Assembly: GCA_022376925.1 (NCBI GenBank)
Contig: JAIOJX010000004.1
Span: 2,666,001-2,730,000 of the forward strand
Direction: 5' to 3'
From: Tragulus kanchil
Taxonomy: Eukaryota; Chordata; Mammalia; Artiodactyla; Tragulidae
DNA: 64,000 bases
Both the position numbers and the translations under genes were made by a program. Numbering within the stretch: the stretch's first letter is position 1; every line of letters begins with the position of its first letter. The notes beneath the pieces are model-generated. The model did no database searches and was not told where the DNA came from. It was given only the letters and a program-made list of their open reading frames with translations. Positions 11,433 to 22,444 of the stretch are shown in pieces.

Positions 11433-13295
11433 ACCCCCACCCCATGCTCCCTACAAACTAGTAACACAGAGCCTGCGTGCTACCAAAACCAAAGCGCCTT
11501 CGGGAGCTGTGGACGATGCTGGTCACCTTCCCTGGGAAGAAAAGGAGTACACGGGGCTGGCCCTAGAAGCAGGCAGACCTGGGGCGGTGTCAGCCTGGGA
11601 CAGTGGGACTGCTCTCGGGGCTCTGAGAGGGTCAGGTATGTGCCTGGACACAGTGAGGCTCCTGAAAGCTGAGCAGCTGTTTTCACCATCCATCAGTCTT
11701 CCCACTCTTCGTGGGAGGAGGCGGGGTGAGGGACCAGTCCGTAAGACAGGTGAAGAAACTGAGGCCCGGGGAGGGGAAGGGACTCCACTCAGACTCAGTC
11801 AGTCAACTGCCAAGGGGGGTTCTGGCACAAGATCTCACAAGGATGGAAAAGAAAAAAGATTTGGAAGTGAGCAGAGGTTGGAAGTGAGCAGAGGAGGCAA
11901 GACTCCAACAAGGAGCTGACACACCAAAGACACGGGCTGCAGCCCAGGCCTGGCTTATATAACATAGCACACCTGTTAACCTCTGCACACCCCACACGTG
12001 TGTGCAAACGTGCACCCCAACACAGCGCACACACCTGGCCCTCGTTCACTAGCAAGTGAGCCCCGGAGACTGGGTCCAAACAAATTGGATTAGGAGGGCT
12101 GCAGGCGCCTCCTCCTCCGCGCCGTCAGCTCCGACACTGAGCAGGCCTGCAGGGCTGCCAGCTGCGGTCTCTCGGCCAGGCTGACAGGCGTCCTCGGTCG
12201 CCTTTCAGGAAAGGGCTGGCTGGTGGAAGTCACTCCTTTTCAGCCCTGACACTGATGGAGCAAACACCCAGAGAGGGCCCTCCTGAGGACCCAAGCGGGG
12301 GCCCTGGACACCAAACTGTGAGTGCCACTCCTCCCCACCTGTACCCTCCCCTCCCCATCTCACCCTCAGAATGACCATGAAACTGGGCCTCAGAACAGGA
12401 AGTGTTAAAGGAAGACCCTGCCAATCAACTGGGTTCAGGCAAGTTGGGCCTGCTGGGTTGAGGTTGTAGGTTTTGAAAAGAGATGTAACCAAGAAAGGGA
12501 AAACCTGCCTGGAGCCAAGAATCCACCCCCACCCCATGCTCCCTACAAACTAGTAACACAGAGCCTGCGTGCTACCAAAACCAAAGCGCCTTCGGGAGCT
12601 GTGGACGATGCTGGTCACCTTCCCTGGGAAGAAAAGGAGTACACGGGGCTGGCCCTAGAAGCAGGCAGACCTGGGGCGGTGTCAGCCTGGGACAGTGGGA
12701 CTGCTCTCGGGGCTCTGAGAGGGTCAGGTATGTGCCTGGACACAGTGAGGCTCCTGAAAGCTGAGCAGCTGTTTTCACCATCCATCAGTCTTCCCACTCT
12801 TCGTGGGAGGAGGCGGGGTGAGGGACCAGTCCGTAAGACAGGTGAAGAAACTGAGGCCCGGGGAGGGGAAGGGACTCCACTCAGACTCAGTCAGTCAACT
12901 GCCAAGGGGGGTTCTGGCACAAGATCTCACAAGGATGGAAAAGAAAAAAGATTTGGAAGTGAGCAGAGGTTGGAAGTGAGCAGAGGAGGCAAGACTCCAA
13001 CAAGGAGCTGACACACCAAAGACACGGGCTGCAGCCCAGGCCTGGCTTATATAACACAGCACACCTGTTAACCTCTGCACACCCCACACGTGTGTGCAAA
13101 CGTGCACCCCAACACAGCGCACACACCTGGCCCTCGTTCACTAGCAAGTGAGCCCCGGAGACTGGGTCCAAACAAATTGGATTAGGAGGGCTGCAGGCGC
13201 CTCCTCCTCCGCGCCGTCAGCTCCGACACTGAGCAGGCCTGCAGGGCTGCCAGCTGCGGTCTCTCGGCCAGGCTGACAGGCGTCCTCGGTCGCCT
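11108..13295. repeat. Direct tandem duplication 5, period about 1092-1094 bp
   Basis: Copy A runs 11108-12201 and copy B 12202-13295. The left join differs only by a few missing bases near 'tttcaggcaaggg' and 'tttcaggaaaggg'. Each copy contains a MIR trace at about 11738-11785, a 'cttatataaca' word near 11954 and a GC-rich end with several CpGs. It overlaps the right part of duplication 4, so two unmerged joins lie about 1.1 kb apart. Confidence 0.95.
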
Positions 13296-14040
13296 CACCC
13301 CACCCCCGGGCCCCAGGAAGGAGGCTGGGGTCCGAGAGAGTGCCCTGATGATGGATGGGCTGAGGGAGGTTCCAGGGCTAGCTCAAGAGCACACAGGATT
13401 TTCATGCTAACGTGAGGCTCATTTCTGAGCTATTCCCAGCAAAACAGCCCCACCTCCCTCTTTCCCTCCCCTCTGGCAACCTCTCCCACGTTTTCGCTGC
13501 CAGAGTCCAGGCCCTAAGCAGACCTACCCCCAACCTTCGGTCCCACAGCTGGACTGAGTGGGAACTGGTGACTCAGAAAACAATCGCCTGGCGCTGAGAC
13601 TCAGGTGGGCACTTCAGAGGGTAGAAGAAATTTGTGAACAGAAAGACAACGCCATCAGAAAAGTGGCATCTCTGTGCTTTCTCATCCATTGTTTTGTCTG
13701 ATCCTCAAAATGTGCCAGGGAGTTAGGAACCTGTGCCCACACTACAGACATGACTACTGAGCTTCATTCAGTCAGTGATCTCACAGCACCCCGTCCTGAG
13801 CCCTGAGTCTGCACCGGGGTGCAGGGGACACCGAAATGAATGACTTGTAGCCTCTTACCACACTACTTAACAGAACAGTCACCTTTGGGCTGGATCACTG
13901 GGCTCTGGGACCCTCTGATCCTCCAGAGAAGCAGCTCCAGCAGAACCCCTTTTCCATACAGCACGTGCGAGTGGTTGAATATTATCACCAAGAGGAGCTT
14001 TAGCAATCAGCCCATTCAGAGCACAGACCCAGAAGTCAGA
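13296..14040. other. Unique non-coding DNA
   Basis: I see no gene, splice pair or young repeat. A weak MIR-like stretch ('tgatcctcaaaatgtgccag', about 13690-13760) may be present. Confidence 0.4.
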
Positions 14041-14515
14041 CAGCCCCTAGTTCAAATCCTGTCTTTCTCTTTTTAGATGGATAGCTGTGTTGCTACTCTT
14101 GAAGCCTGTTTTCCAATCTGTTAAATGGGAACACAAAAGCTCCCACGTCTGGACTTCCCTGGTGGTCTAGTGGGTAAGGACACCGCCTTGCAGTGCAAGG
14201 GGCGACGGTTCGATCCCTGGCCTGGGAAGATCCCACGGGCCACAGAGCAGCTGGACCGATGTGTCCAATTACCGAGCCGGAGCTCTGGAGCACATGCGCC
14301 CAGAGCCGGTGCTCTGCGACAACAGAGGCCACCGGATGGGAGGCCCACACGGGCCAAAGAACAAAGACGGATGAATATGGACAAATGAAAGACCAATAGA
14401 AGTGGCCCGCCTGCTCCCCTCCCTCCCCACCCCACCCCCACCAAAATAAGTAAATAAATAAATCTTTAAAAAAAAAAAAAGCTCCCATGTCATGGGGCTG
14501 ACTGTGAGGGTCAGT
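14040..14515 (-). repeat. MIR SINE (minus) split by a CHR SINE
   Basis: MIR-like sequence with 'gcctgttttccaatctgtta' runs to about 14149 and resumes at 14492 with 'atggggctgactgtgagg'. The split is caused by the CHR element at 14150-14476, flanked by matching target-site copies. Confidence 0.6.
14150..14480 (+). mobile_element. CHR-type tRNA-Glu-derived SINE, long-bodied form
   Basis: It opens with the typical CHR head 'ggacttccctggtggtct' and holds the tRNA-like box B 'ggttcgatccctgg' at about 14207. An unusually long body contains 'tgtccaattaccgagccgg' and 'agaccaatagaagtggcc'. A C-rich stretch, (taaa)n and a poly-A tail follow. Target-site copies flank it: 14135-14149 and 14477-14491 match at 14 of 15 bases, the one difference being a CpG in one copy and TpG in the other. 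Two relatives with the same body lie at 33.5-33.88 kb and 35.2-35.5 kb. Non-autonomous, so it would have been moved by a LINE, probably BovB. Confidence 0.85.
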
Positions 14516-14855
14516 CCATGTTTACTCTACGCTTCTTTGACACAGCAAGAAACAGGAGCCCAGAGCATGAAAGGGCTCGGCCAGAGTCACGCTGGCGGTT
14601 AAGTCAAAACCAGGTGGATCCTTTCTCCCACCCGCCTTATCCCAGCTGAAGTCCTCCCTGCCTGCTTCACCCCAGGGAGCCCAGAGGCCACCGCAGATTG
14701 TGCAGGGACCACAGGGATATGTTCTGGGTCCTGCCCTCCTCCTTCAGCCCTGCCCCGCCCCTGCTGCACCCAGGTGACCAGTGATGGCCCCCGGCCCTCA
14801 GAGACAGGGAAGGGTGGGGTGCACAGCAGCAGGCTCCCAGCCCAGAGCAGCCTGG

Positions 14856-14865
14856 CCATATAAGG
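14856..14865 (+). promoter_or_regulatory. Perfect CArG box / TATA-like element
   Basis: The sequence ccatataagg fits the SRF-binding CArG consensus CC(A/T)6GG exactly, and its 'atataa' core can also act as a TATA-like box. It lies about 190 bp upstream of the first ATG of the candidate exon, with no other ATG between. Such a motif can occur by chance, so function is inferred only from its position. Confidence 0.35.
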
Positions 14866-14887
14866 GAAGGAGCCAGGAAGGTCTCCT

Positions 14888-15070
14888 AGCTCAGGCCTGG
14901 CGAGAACATCCAGACAGCCACTGTTTATTTTCTCCTTCCCAACCTCCCCAGAGCTTCCCGACAGAAGACAGAGATTCCCCCCAGGCCAAGCAACATTTCC
15001 TGAAGACAGTGGGGAACAGGGAGGAAAAACAGCTTGTCCTGGGAGCAGAAGGATGGACAGCCAGCACCAG
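14888..15070 (+). CDS. Candidate first exon with a short coding start (MDSQHQ...)
   Basis: If transcription starts about 30 bp after the TATA-like element, the transcript has no ATG until 15053. That ATG has a strong Kozak context: A at -3 and G at +4. Six codons (Met-Asp-Ser-Gln-His-Gln) follow, then the strong donor CAG|GTAAGA at 15070/15071. A second GTAAGA follows about 14 bp later. No downstream exon was identified, and I cannot name a gene. The inference rests only on the ordered signals CArG/TATA, ATG-free leader, Kozak ATG and donor. The transcription start is a guess. Confidence 0.25.
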
Positions 15071-15631
15071 GTAAGATTCTGCCAGGTAAGACTGGGAGGC
15101 CTCCTGTTCAACCGCCTCTTTTGATGGGAGGGGAAACAGGGTGCAGAGAGAAGCACTTGTGAGAAGGGATCTCACCACTTGGGTCCCCTTATTGGACTAA
15201 GTGAAACAGGAGAGCTATAGGTCTCCCTTCTCAGTGAAGCCTCACACAAAGGAAGAAAGGGGTGAAGGCCAGCTCTGCCGGCCTCCCAGCAAGGATGTAA
15301 GACTCAAGGAAGGAGTTCCTGGGGCCAGAGTCCCAGCAGAAGGACACCTTTTCTGCACTCTGCCCTCCTCCCAGCCCAGCTGCACCACCTCCTCCTCTAG
15401 GAAACCCTCCCAGCTTCCCGATGGAGGAGAAACCCAAGCCCTCGGCAGTCCCCTCTGGGCTGTCTCTTACGCCCCTTGGGTCTGCCCCTCCTCAACTTGC
15501 CAAGGGCATTTTCCTTCCACCTCGGCCTGACTGCGCTCCTCCAGGGTAAGGACCATGTCAGATGCAGGCCTGGCTCTCCTCAGTGCATACAGCACACATT
15601 TGGTTTGCTGAATAGATGGATGAAATGGTTA
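15071..15631. other. Unique DNA, possible intron
   Basis: GC-rich sequence follows the candidate donor. Pyrimidine-rich stretches followed by AG (for example near 15400) could be acceptors, but no convincing second exon is visible. Confidence 0.3.
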
Positions 15632-17753
15632 GACCGTGTCCCCAGCACTGACATATTGGTATATTCAATATATATATCAACATACATTGGAGGTTAAAAC
15701 TAATGATCCTGAAGCGGCTGTTCAGATAGGAACCCCAGTGAGGCGCCTAGCTCCGTGCCCTTGGAAAGTCCCCTTCTCATGGAGTCTTAGGATGTAGGGA
15801 GATTAGCACAGTGAAAACATTCAAAACATGACCAATCTTATTACCATCAGCCTTGCTATGATTTTCCTAGAGACAAAGAACAGAACCAGGCAGTCTATAG
15901 CCACGGAGGATATGGAAGCAAATACCTTCCCTTGGTCAAAGGCCTCAACCTCCGGCCCTGTGTCAGTTTCCCACAGGATCGTGGGACTGCCTCCCATCCA
16001 CTTCCTGTCTCTGCACCCAGGAGAGCTGCTATCTTCACAGCAATACTCTGAGCCCGACAGGGTGTGCTGGAAATAGCCGCCAGTTTCCCTGGCGAAGGCA
16101 GGGCTGTGGCCCTGGAACCGCTCCTCCTCTTCCTGGCTCTCCATGTGCAGAGATAAGCTTCCTCGGACCACTGCACAGCTGTTTTGCAGATAAAATGTGC
16201 TGGGGCAGTTATTCAAATAGCAGGCATTCAGATGCCCCCTTTTTAATTTTTACCATATCTGCAAACAATTGTAAGATTCTAAATTTTAAGGTGAGTCCTT
16301 TTTAATACCTAAACATAACTAGTAAACTAAAGCACTGTCCATAATTAGGGATAATAAAGATACAAAGAGAGACAGGAAAAACACAGCAGTGTTCTTACTC
16401 TGCTTACCCTGGTGCTACAGTTTGCAAGGCCCGGGGGAGATAAACTAGGGGTGTGAAAAGTACCAGAAACACAACAGAACCAAACTGAGGCTCTCTCCCC
16501 TGGGAAAATAGAAGGACTGGAAGCAAGCTGACAGCGTGAGCCTGAGTCACTGTGTCTTCCAAGGTCAGTGTTCAGGCCATGTACGCAGAAAAATCACGAG
16601 AAGCCAAAAGTGGTCAGGTGAAAGAGCTTTGGAAAATGTTGCACACTGAGGAATGCAGGGGGGCTGGCCTCACATGGATGCAGGGGCCCTGGCTTTTTAC
16701 TGCCCCCCTTCATGACCGTGTCCCCAGCACTGACATATTGGTATATTCAATATATATATCAACATACATTGGAGGTTAAAACTAATGATCCTGAAGGCTG
16801 TTCAGATAGGAACCCCAGTGAGGCGCCTAGCTCCGTGCCCTTGGAAAGTCCCCTTCTCATGGAGTCTTAGGATGTAGGGAGATTAGCACAGTGAAAACAT
16901 TCAAAACATGACCAATCTTATTACCATCAGCCTTGCTATGATTTTCCTAGAGACAAAGAACAGAACCAGGCAGTCTATAGCCACGGAGGATATGGAAGCA
17001 AATACCTTCCCTTGGTCAAAGGCCTCAACCTCCGGCCCTGTGTCAGTTTCCCACAGGATCGTGGGACTGCCTCCCATCCACTTCCTGTCTCTGCACCCAG
17101 GAGAGCTGCTATCTTCACAGCAATACTCTGAGCCCGACAGGGTGTGCTGGAAATAGCCGCCAGTTTCCCTGGCGAAGGCAGGGCTGTGGCCCTGGAACCG
17201 TCTCCTCCTCTTCCTGGCCCTCCATGTGCAGAGATAAGCTTCCTCGGACCACTGCACAGCTGTTTTGCAGATAAAATGTGCTGGGGCAGTTATTCAAACA
17301 GCAGGCATTCAGATGCCCCCTTTTTAATTTTTACCATATCTGCAAACAATTGTAAGATTCTAAATTTTAAGGTGAGTCCTTTTTAATACCTAAACATAAC
17401 TAGTAAACTAAAGCACTGTCCATAATTAGGGATAATAAAGATACAAAGAGAGACAGGAAAAACACAGCAGTGTTCTTACTCTGCTTACCCTGGTGCTACA
17501 GTTTGCAAGGCCCGGGGGAGATAAACTAGGGGTGTGAAAAGTACCAGAAACACAACAGAACCAAACTGAGGCTCTCTCCCCTGGGAAAATAGAAGGACTG
17601 GAAGCAAGCTGACAGCGTGAGCCTGAGTCACTGTGTCTTCCAAGGTCAGTGTTCAGGCCATGTACGCAGAAAAATCACGAGAAGCCAAAAGTGGTCAGGT
17701 GAAAGAGCTTTGGAAAATGTTGCACACTGAGGAATGCAGGGGGGCTGGCCTTA
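15632..17753. repeat. Direct tandem duplication 6, period about 1080-1082 bp
   Basis: Copy A starts at 15632 and copy B at 16714 with 'gaccgtgtccccagcactga'. The match ends at 'ggggggctggcct' (about 16671 and 17752). After that, copy A holds a shortened version of the sequence after B, sharing 'tggatgc' and 'cctggctttttactg'. One early indel (gaagcggctg against gaaggctg) shifts the offset from 1082 to 1080. It contains an AT-rich stretch and no recognisable gene. Confidence 0.95.
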
Positions 17754-18590
17754 TCAGCTGGCCCCCCAGCAGTGGATGCTTACTTTGGGGGGCAACCCTC
17801 CCTGGCTTTTTACTGAAACCTCCACATTGGCCAGGCTGAGCATTTCCTCTCGCAGAGCTAGTGGGAGCCTCTCTCAGAGATAGAGAGAGGTGTAGACAGG
17901 CCATGGGCTGTCTGGGACCCCCAAGCTGGGTCCTATTGTTGAAGTCACTCCCCAGGCAAATGCAGTTTGGAAAAAGTTCCTGCTTGTATTAGAGGCAGGC
18001 AGTTCTTTGAGTGAGAACACCTCCAGGAGGGGCTGACTTGCCCCAAGTAGCAGACCAGAGGAAAACACAAATGTCAGATTTCTGCCCGAGGCATAGGAGA
18101 CACTATTTTTTGAAGGAGGTGTGTGTTTTCCTGCTCTCTCCCAGCCCCGAGAAAAGGCTGCTGGCCCCCTCCACCCTTCAGACATCCCCAAAGGTGCATG
18201 TCATCCATCAGTAGTGCGGAGGGTTGCCCTCAAACCTTGGTGGGGCAGGAGGAGGGGGTGTGGGGCTCTGCCTGCTCACTCAGAGGCTCCCGCCTAAGCC
18301 AGGTCTTTAGAGGAAACAAATGATCTACACAGCCATTCAGTCAGCTACCAGCAGCATTCCCTGGGGCCCCTCCTCATGTGCAAAGGCTCCATAAGGCCAA
18401 GCGATCCCCACCATGAACAAATGTGGGTGCTATCCTCAGGGAACTGGAGATCAACCCCAGTCAGACCCAGAGGCAAAGAGCTGGAGAGAATGAGGTTGAA
18501 GAACATGATTCACTCCATCACTCAGACAATGCATATTAAGCATCTACCATCCCAAGTGTGGTGAAGGATGAGAAAGAGAGCAGAGGGGAC
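17754..18590. other. Unique non-coding DNA
   Basis: No gene, RNA or named repeat is recognised. Weak L2-like sequence may begin near 18510 ('attaagcatctaccatccca'). Confidence 0.35.
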
Positions 18591-18910
18591 TTCCCTGATG
18601 GTCCAGTAGTTAAGAATCTGCCTTGCAGGTCAATTCTCCCTAACTATCAGAGAGTCAGCCTGCTGTTCTAAACAGTGTCTTCTACTCTAATAAACTTTAT
18701 TCGCCTCTCAAAAAAAAAAAAATTACAGAAAAGAAGAAGAAGAATCTGCCTTGCAATGCAAGGGACTCAGGCTCGATCTCTGCTCAGGAACTAAGATCCC
18801 ACATACCTCAGAACAACTAAGCTCTCGTGCCACAACTAGCAAAACCACGCATGGCGACAAAGATCTCACAAACTGAAACCACGTCCCAACACAGTCCAAT
18901 AAATTTTAAA
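18591..18910 (+). mobile_element. CHR-type SINE, interrupted by a short polyadenylated insertion
   Basis: The head 'ggacttccctgatggtccag' and the later part 'gcaagggactcaggctcgat', 'ctaagatcccacatacctca' form one CHR element. It is interrupted between 18627 and 18740 by a 112-bp insert flanked by an exact 16-bp repeat of the SINE's own sequence. Confidence 0.85.
18628..18739 (+). mobile_element. Short 5'-truncated retrocopy with poly(A) signal and tail
   Basis: The 112-bp insert is flanked by identical 16-bp copies aagaatctgccttgca at 18612-18627 and 18740-18755. It contains AATAAA at 18689-18694, and 16 bases later a poly-A run starts at 18710. These are the hallmarks of LINE-mediated retroposition of the extreme 3' end of a polyadenylated transcript. 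The source is not recognised. An mRNA 3' end or the R region of an endogenous retroviral LTR are both possible. It is younger than the CHR copy it interrupts. Confidence 0.8.
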
Positions 18911-18939
18911 AAGAGAGAAAGAAAGAGGGCAAAGGATGT

Positions 18940-19330
18940 ATAAGGACATGGACCAGGATATTCTAATGCCTGAGAAAGTCAGAGAGGGTTTTACACAACA
19001 AGTGGCCATTTGAGTAGAGGCTCACCCACCAAGAGGAGATGCGCAGGGGAGCAAGAGGGAGCAACATGGTATCTGAGAGCCCTGAGGTGGTGGGCACAGG
19101 GCTCCCAGAAATAGTAGGAAAGGGGGTAAGGGCCCAAAAGGAACAGCCCAGCCAGGCTAGATGGGGCAGATCAGTAGCCTTTTATGAGGGTTTCAGAATT
19201 TACTCAGAGGAAGACCTTCCACATTTTAAGTCCAAGAGAGACATGGGCATATCTGCATTTTGAGAAATCACTCTGACAGGATGGGTGGAAAGCTGGAGGA
19301 AGCATAAGGGAAACCAGGTAGAGGCTGAGC
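18940..19330 (+). repeat. L2 LINE fragment
   Basis: The order 'gtggccatttgagtagagg', 'tttgagaaatcactctgacagg' and 'gctggaggaagcataaggg' follows the 3' region of L2 as I recall it. It is old and diverged, with no coding potential left. Confidence 0.5.
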
Positions 19331-19439
19331 AAATGTTTGATATGAAATATAAAGTACCATGAATGAGCCATTCGGCTGGGATACACCAAGCATAAAGGTG
19401 GAGTATGAGGTCAAAAAGGTAGAAGGGTATAAAAAGGAG

Positions 19440-19570
19440 CCGTAGAGGAATAAAATTGATAGTGGTGATGGTTGTACCATTCTGTGAATATATTAAAAAA
19501 AAAAAAAAACACCATTCATTGTGTAATTTGAGTTAGTGAATTATATCTCAACAAAACTGTTTAAAAAAGA
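19440..19570 (+). repeat. L1 LINE 3' end fragment
   Basis: It includes 'gtaccattctgtgaatatat', an internal A-run and 'gtgaattatatctcaacaaa' followed by 'actgttta'. This is the typical 3' UTR end of older mammalian L1 elements. Confidence 0.65.
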
Positions 19571-19715
19571 AAAAAAGGGAAGGTTGAGATTTGGTCCCAG
19601 AGGGCTCAGATGCCAGGCTGAGGACAGGAAGCGCCGCCAGGCTAGCTGCAACAGCCTCCGGGGCGAGAGCTGTGGGGGGAGCCGAGGCCCCTCTAACGCC
19701 CCTTCTCCTGCCTAG

Positions 19716-19871
19716 GGTGGAGTCCCTGCCATTGGCCCCTGATGCAGAGCAGCGTGGCGCTCTGTCTCCCAGCCTGAGGTGCAGTGCTGCATCTCTGGTC
19801 AGTTGGGAGTCTGAGATGAAGCACTGTAGCTCGGGAAGGGAGAAGTTGTTCTGCGGCTGTCACCGGAAGCG
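19716..19871 (+). CDS. Weak candidate internal exon (52 codons, phase-neutral)
   Basis: A pyrimidine-rich stretch ending in 'ctcctgcctag' precedes 19716, and CGGTGAGT provides a good donor at 19871/19872. The 156-bp interval is divisible by three and open in one plus-strand frame. The translated segment is Ser/Arg-rich with several Cys and matches no domain I know. Splice-like pairs of this quality arise by chance, so this is a low-confidence call. Confidence 0.13.
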
Positions 19872-19959
19872 GTGAGTGGCGGTGGTGCCCGTGGGCACCA
19901 GGAAGGTTGGGAGTGTCTCCATTCTCCACGCTGTCCTCTGAAGACTCAGGCCTACCTGT

Positions 19960-20060
19960 GCCACCGTCTTCTTCGTGATTCTGGGCAAGTCCTGACTCCT
20001 CCGTGCAGCCCAATTTGTCCATCTGTAAAACGAGGTGCTGGAGCATTCAGTGATGAGCAT
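19960..20060 (-). repeat. MIR SINE fragment (minus)
   Basis: 'gattctgggcaagtcctgac' and 'gtccatctgtaaaacgagg' match the reverse complement of the MIR core. Confidence 0.55.
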
Positions 20061-20404
20061 TACCCAGCACCCTGACTCTGCTTTCTCTTTCTGAGCCCGT
20101 GGCAGACAGGCCTAGTTAGTCAAGGCGTTAGTTTCTTAAAGCACTCAGATATACCTTCAGAATCCTTTTCAACACTAAGTCCTAGAGAGCTACTAACAAT
20201 GATTCAAAGCTGAAACCCTTCATCATTTGTGAACTGGACAATTCCTAAAAACATTTTTAGCACCAATGACAAAAGTCCTGGTCTTTGAGTTCAGCTCTTC
20301 ACTCTTTTGAGGTGTTACCTAAATTAATCCAAGCACCTCCCAAGTATCTGACCCATCTCTGGGGCTTCAGACAAGCAAGAAACAGCAGAGGGAAATCACT
20401 GGGC

Positions 20405-20545
20405 TAAGCATAGTTTTATTTAATCTCCCAACAAGCTTGGGAGATAGATGTTATTGACACATTTTCCAGATGAGAAAACGAAGGCTCAGGTAAGCAAGTT
20501 GCCCAAGATCATAGACATACTATATTGAGCTAGGCTTGTAAGCTA
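20405..20545 (+). repeat. MIR SINE
   Basis: 'tttatttaatctcccaacaa', 'ttttccagatgagaaaacga' and 'aagttgcccaagatcataga' give the MIR core in order on the plus strand. Confidence 0.75.
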
Positions 20546-21787
20546 ATCTATCTGCCTTCAGATTCATAGTCTTACATACTGCATGTGACTTGGGAACCCT
20601 GGGGTTGGGGGGAACAGGAGGAGAACATAATAAATCCTTTTCTGGTTTTGTCCTTACATCTTGAGTTACTTTTAGCAAAGACAGACTGAGGCATCTTCCA
20701 GTAATCCTACAGATTTCTTTCTTCTTATCCCCACAACCCACCATTGTATTTATCTCGCCTTATTAGTAGGTCCTATACGATTCCATTTTATAGTTGGGAG
20801 GGCTGAGGTTAAACAAGTTGCTAGAGGTCACCAGCAAATAAATTGCCAGAGACTAGGAACTAGAATTGCCCAGTTGGTTTTGAGTAGAACCCTCCCTCTG
20901 GCTGGATACTCAGGAACACACATGACCCATGGCAGTTGAAGCACGGATGGGATGTGACCAGATGGTTTATGGTGGACAACGTGGCCTCTGACTATGGGAA
21001 GGTACTTCTCAGGGCCATTGAAGTTCCAGTCACTCCTCCCCCGGATTAACCATCCATATCCTGCGAGACACGGCAGCCACGCTGGCTCCTGCAGATGGGG
21101 CTGGATGCAGAAGAAAACTCCAGCTGGTCCTTAGGGACGTGGCAGGGCCTTGGTGCTAAAGGCTACTCTCTCACCTTGTCCTCACGGTCCAGTTTTCCCA
21201 GGAATCCCTTAGATGCTAAGATGGGGATTCCTGGAAATACTGTTCTTGAGGTCATGGTTTAACAGCTGGATTCGCCTCCTTCCCACCCTATGCTGCCCGA
21301 GGGACCTGGGGTCAAGCACGGCATGAGGTCACGCGGAAGGCCATGCACTGGAGGTAAGAGGACTCGAGGACTGTGTTCTTGACCTTTAAGTTGCTTTTCT
21401 TTCCATTTTGTCCATTTCGTAACATCCTGAGAGGCTGGAACGGGAACTTCACCTCTGTCCTACTCTTGGGCAATGTGTCCAGGCACTCAGCTGAGCAGTG
21501 GTTGAACCAGGATGCCGTAAATATTGTCTCTCTCGCAACCTCCCCTACCCCCACCCCACTGCCCAGCATAATGAGAAATGGGGGTGTCACAGTATCAAAT
21601 CCACCTTATTGCTAAATGAATAAATGCATGTGAATTTATTTTAAAAGTTTACTAAATTAGTTACAATAAACTAAAAATCTGTAAGTTTTAGTTTGATTTG
21701 GAATACAGCCACAGAATTTTTCATCAAAGACAAAAAAGCTTAGAGTGCCCTCTTGTGGTGGTACTTGCCTCAACCCTGGGCAACCCA
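20546..21787. other. Unique non-coding DNA
   Basis: I see no named repeat except possible MIR-like remnants near 20765-20860. Overlapping chance frames occur near 21312-21615. There is nothing to support a gene. Confidence 0.4.
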
Positions 21788-21832
21788 GGAATGCACACAC
21801 ACTTCACACTCTCACACACACACACACACACT
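21788..21832. repeat. (CA)n microsatellite
   Basis: An imperfect CA run ('cacacacacttcacactctc' then a clean CA stretch). It is probably length-variable between individuals. Confidence 0.85.
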
Positions 21833-21894
21833 CCTTTAAAACCAGTGACGACTTAAGCTCTATCCATCATCTCATTACCAATGATGTCTCTATC

Positions 21895-22035
21895 ACTTAC
21901 CGTTTAGATTAATTCACAAAATTTAGCTTAGTCCTCAAAACTCCTGAAGGTCAGCGGGATGGTAAGGTTCAGAGAGGTAAAGTGACCAGCCCATGGTCAC
22001 CCAGACAGCCTAAGGCAGTCAGGATCTGTTTGCAG
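21895..22035 (+). repeat. MIR SINE fragment
   Basis: 'aaggttcagagaggtaaagt' followed by 'gaccagcccatggtcaccca' marks the right half of MIR on the plus strand. Confidence 0.65.
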
Positions 22036-22444
22036 TCAGGATCTATTTCCAGTTCAGTGGCTCAGTCAAAAGTAAAAACTACAAAAAGAAAAGACCATAT
22101 GAATAGGTGTAGAAAATGCTAACTGAATGGTCAGATGCCTATGCGGTCCAGGTGCAAAACGAGAACTCTTCACAAACTCATCCCAGTGCTTTTCATGGAG
22201 TTGGTGGTAAAGACAGGAGGTACCATGGCTCCAGGATTCTCACTATGAGGTCTGATCGCCCTGTTCCCAGGGTCCAGGTGGCTTCTCCGCCTGTCTTGGG
22301 CTGTATCTCTAACAAGCCACACTGTAGACAATTTATTAACAAAATGAAAAAAATAGAAAAAAAAGTATGGGGTCTCTCCCCACCCCCTCATCCTCAGAGA
22401 CTGGAGTTGACCTGACCGTGAAGAAATCTGATTTGCTCCAAATG

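Noticed and set aside
11950..11965. TATA-like word 'cttatataaca' (also at about 13044)
   Set aside because: No downstream start, leader or donor in a sensible arrangement. The second copy is a duplication artefact.
14193..14488. Open frames on both strands in the CHR SINE, and tRNA-like box B sequences in all CHR and Bov-tA copies
   Set aside because: SINE heads derive from tRNAs but lack an intact cloverleaf; not tRNA genes. The frames are repeat-derived.
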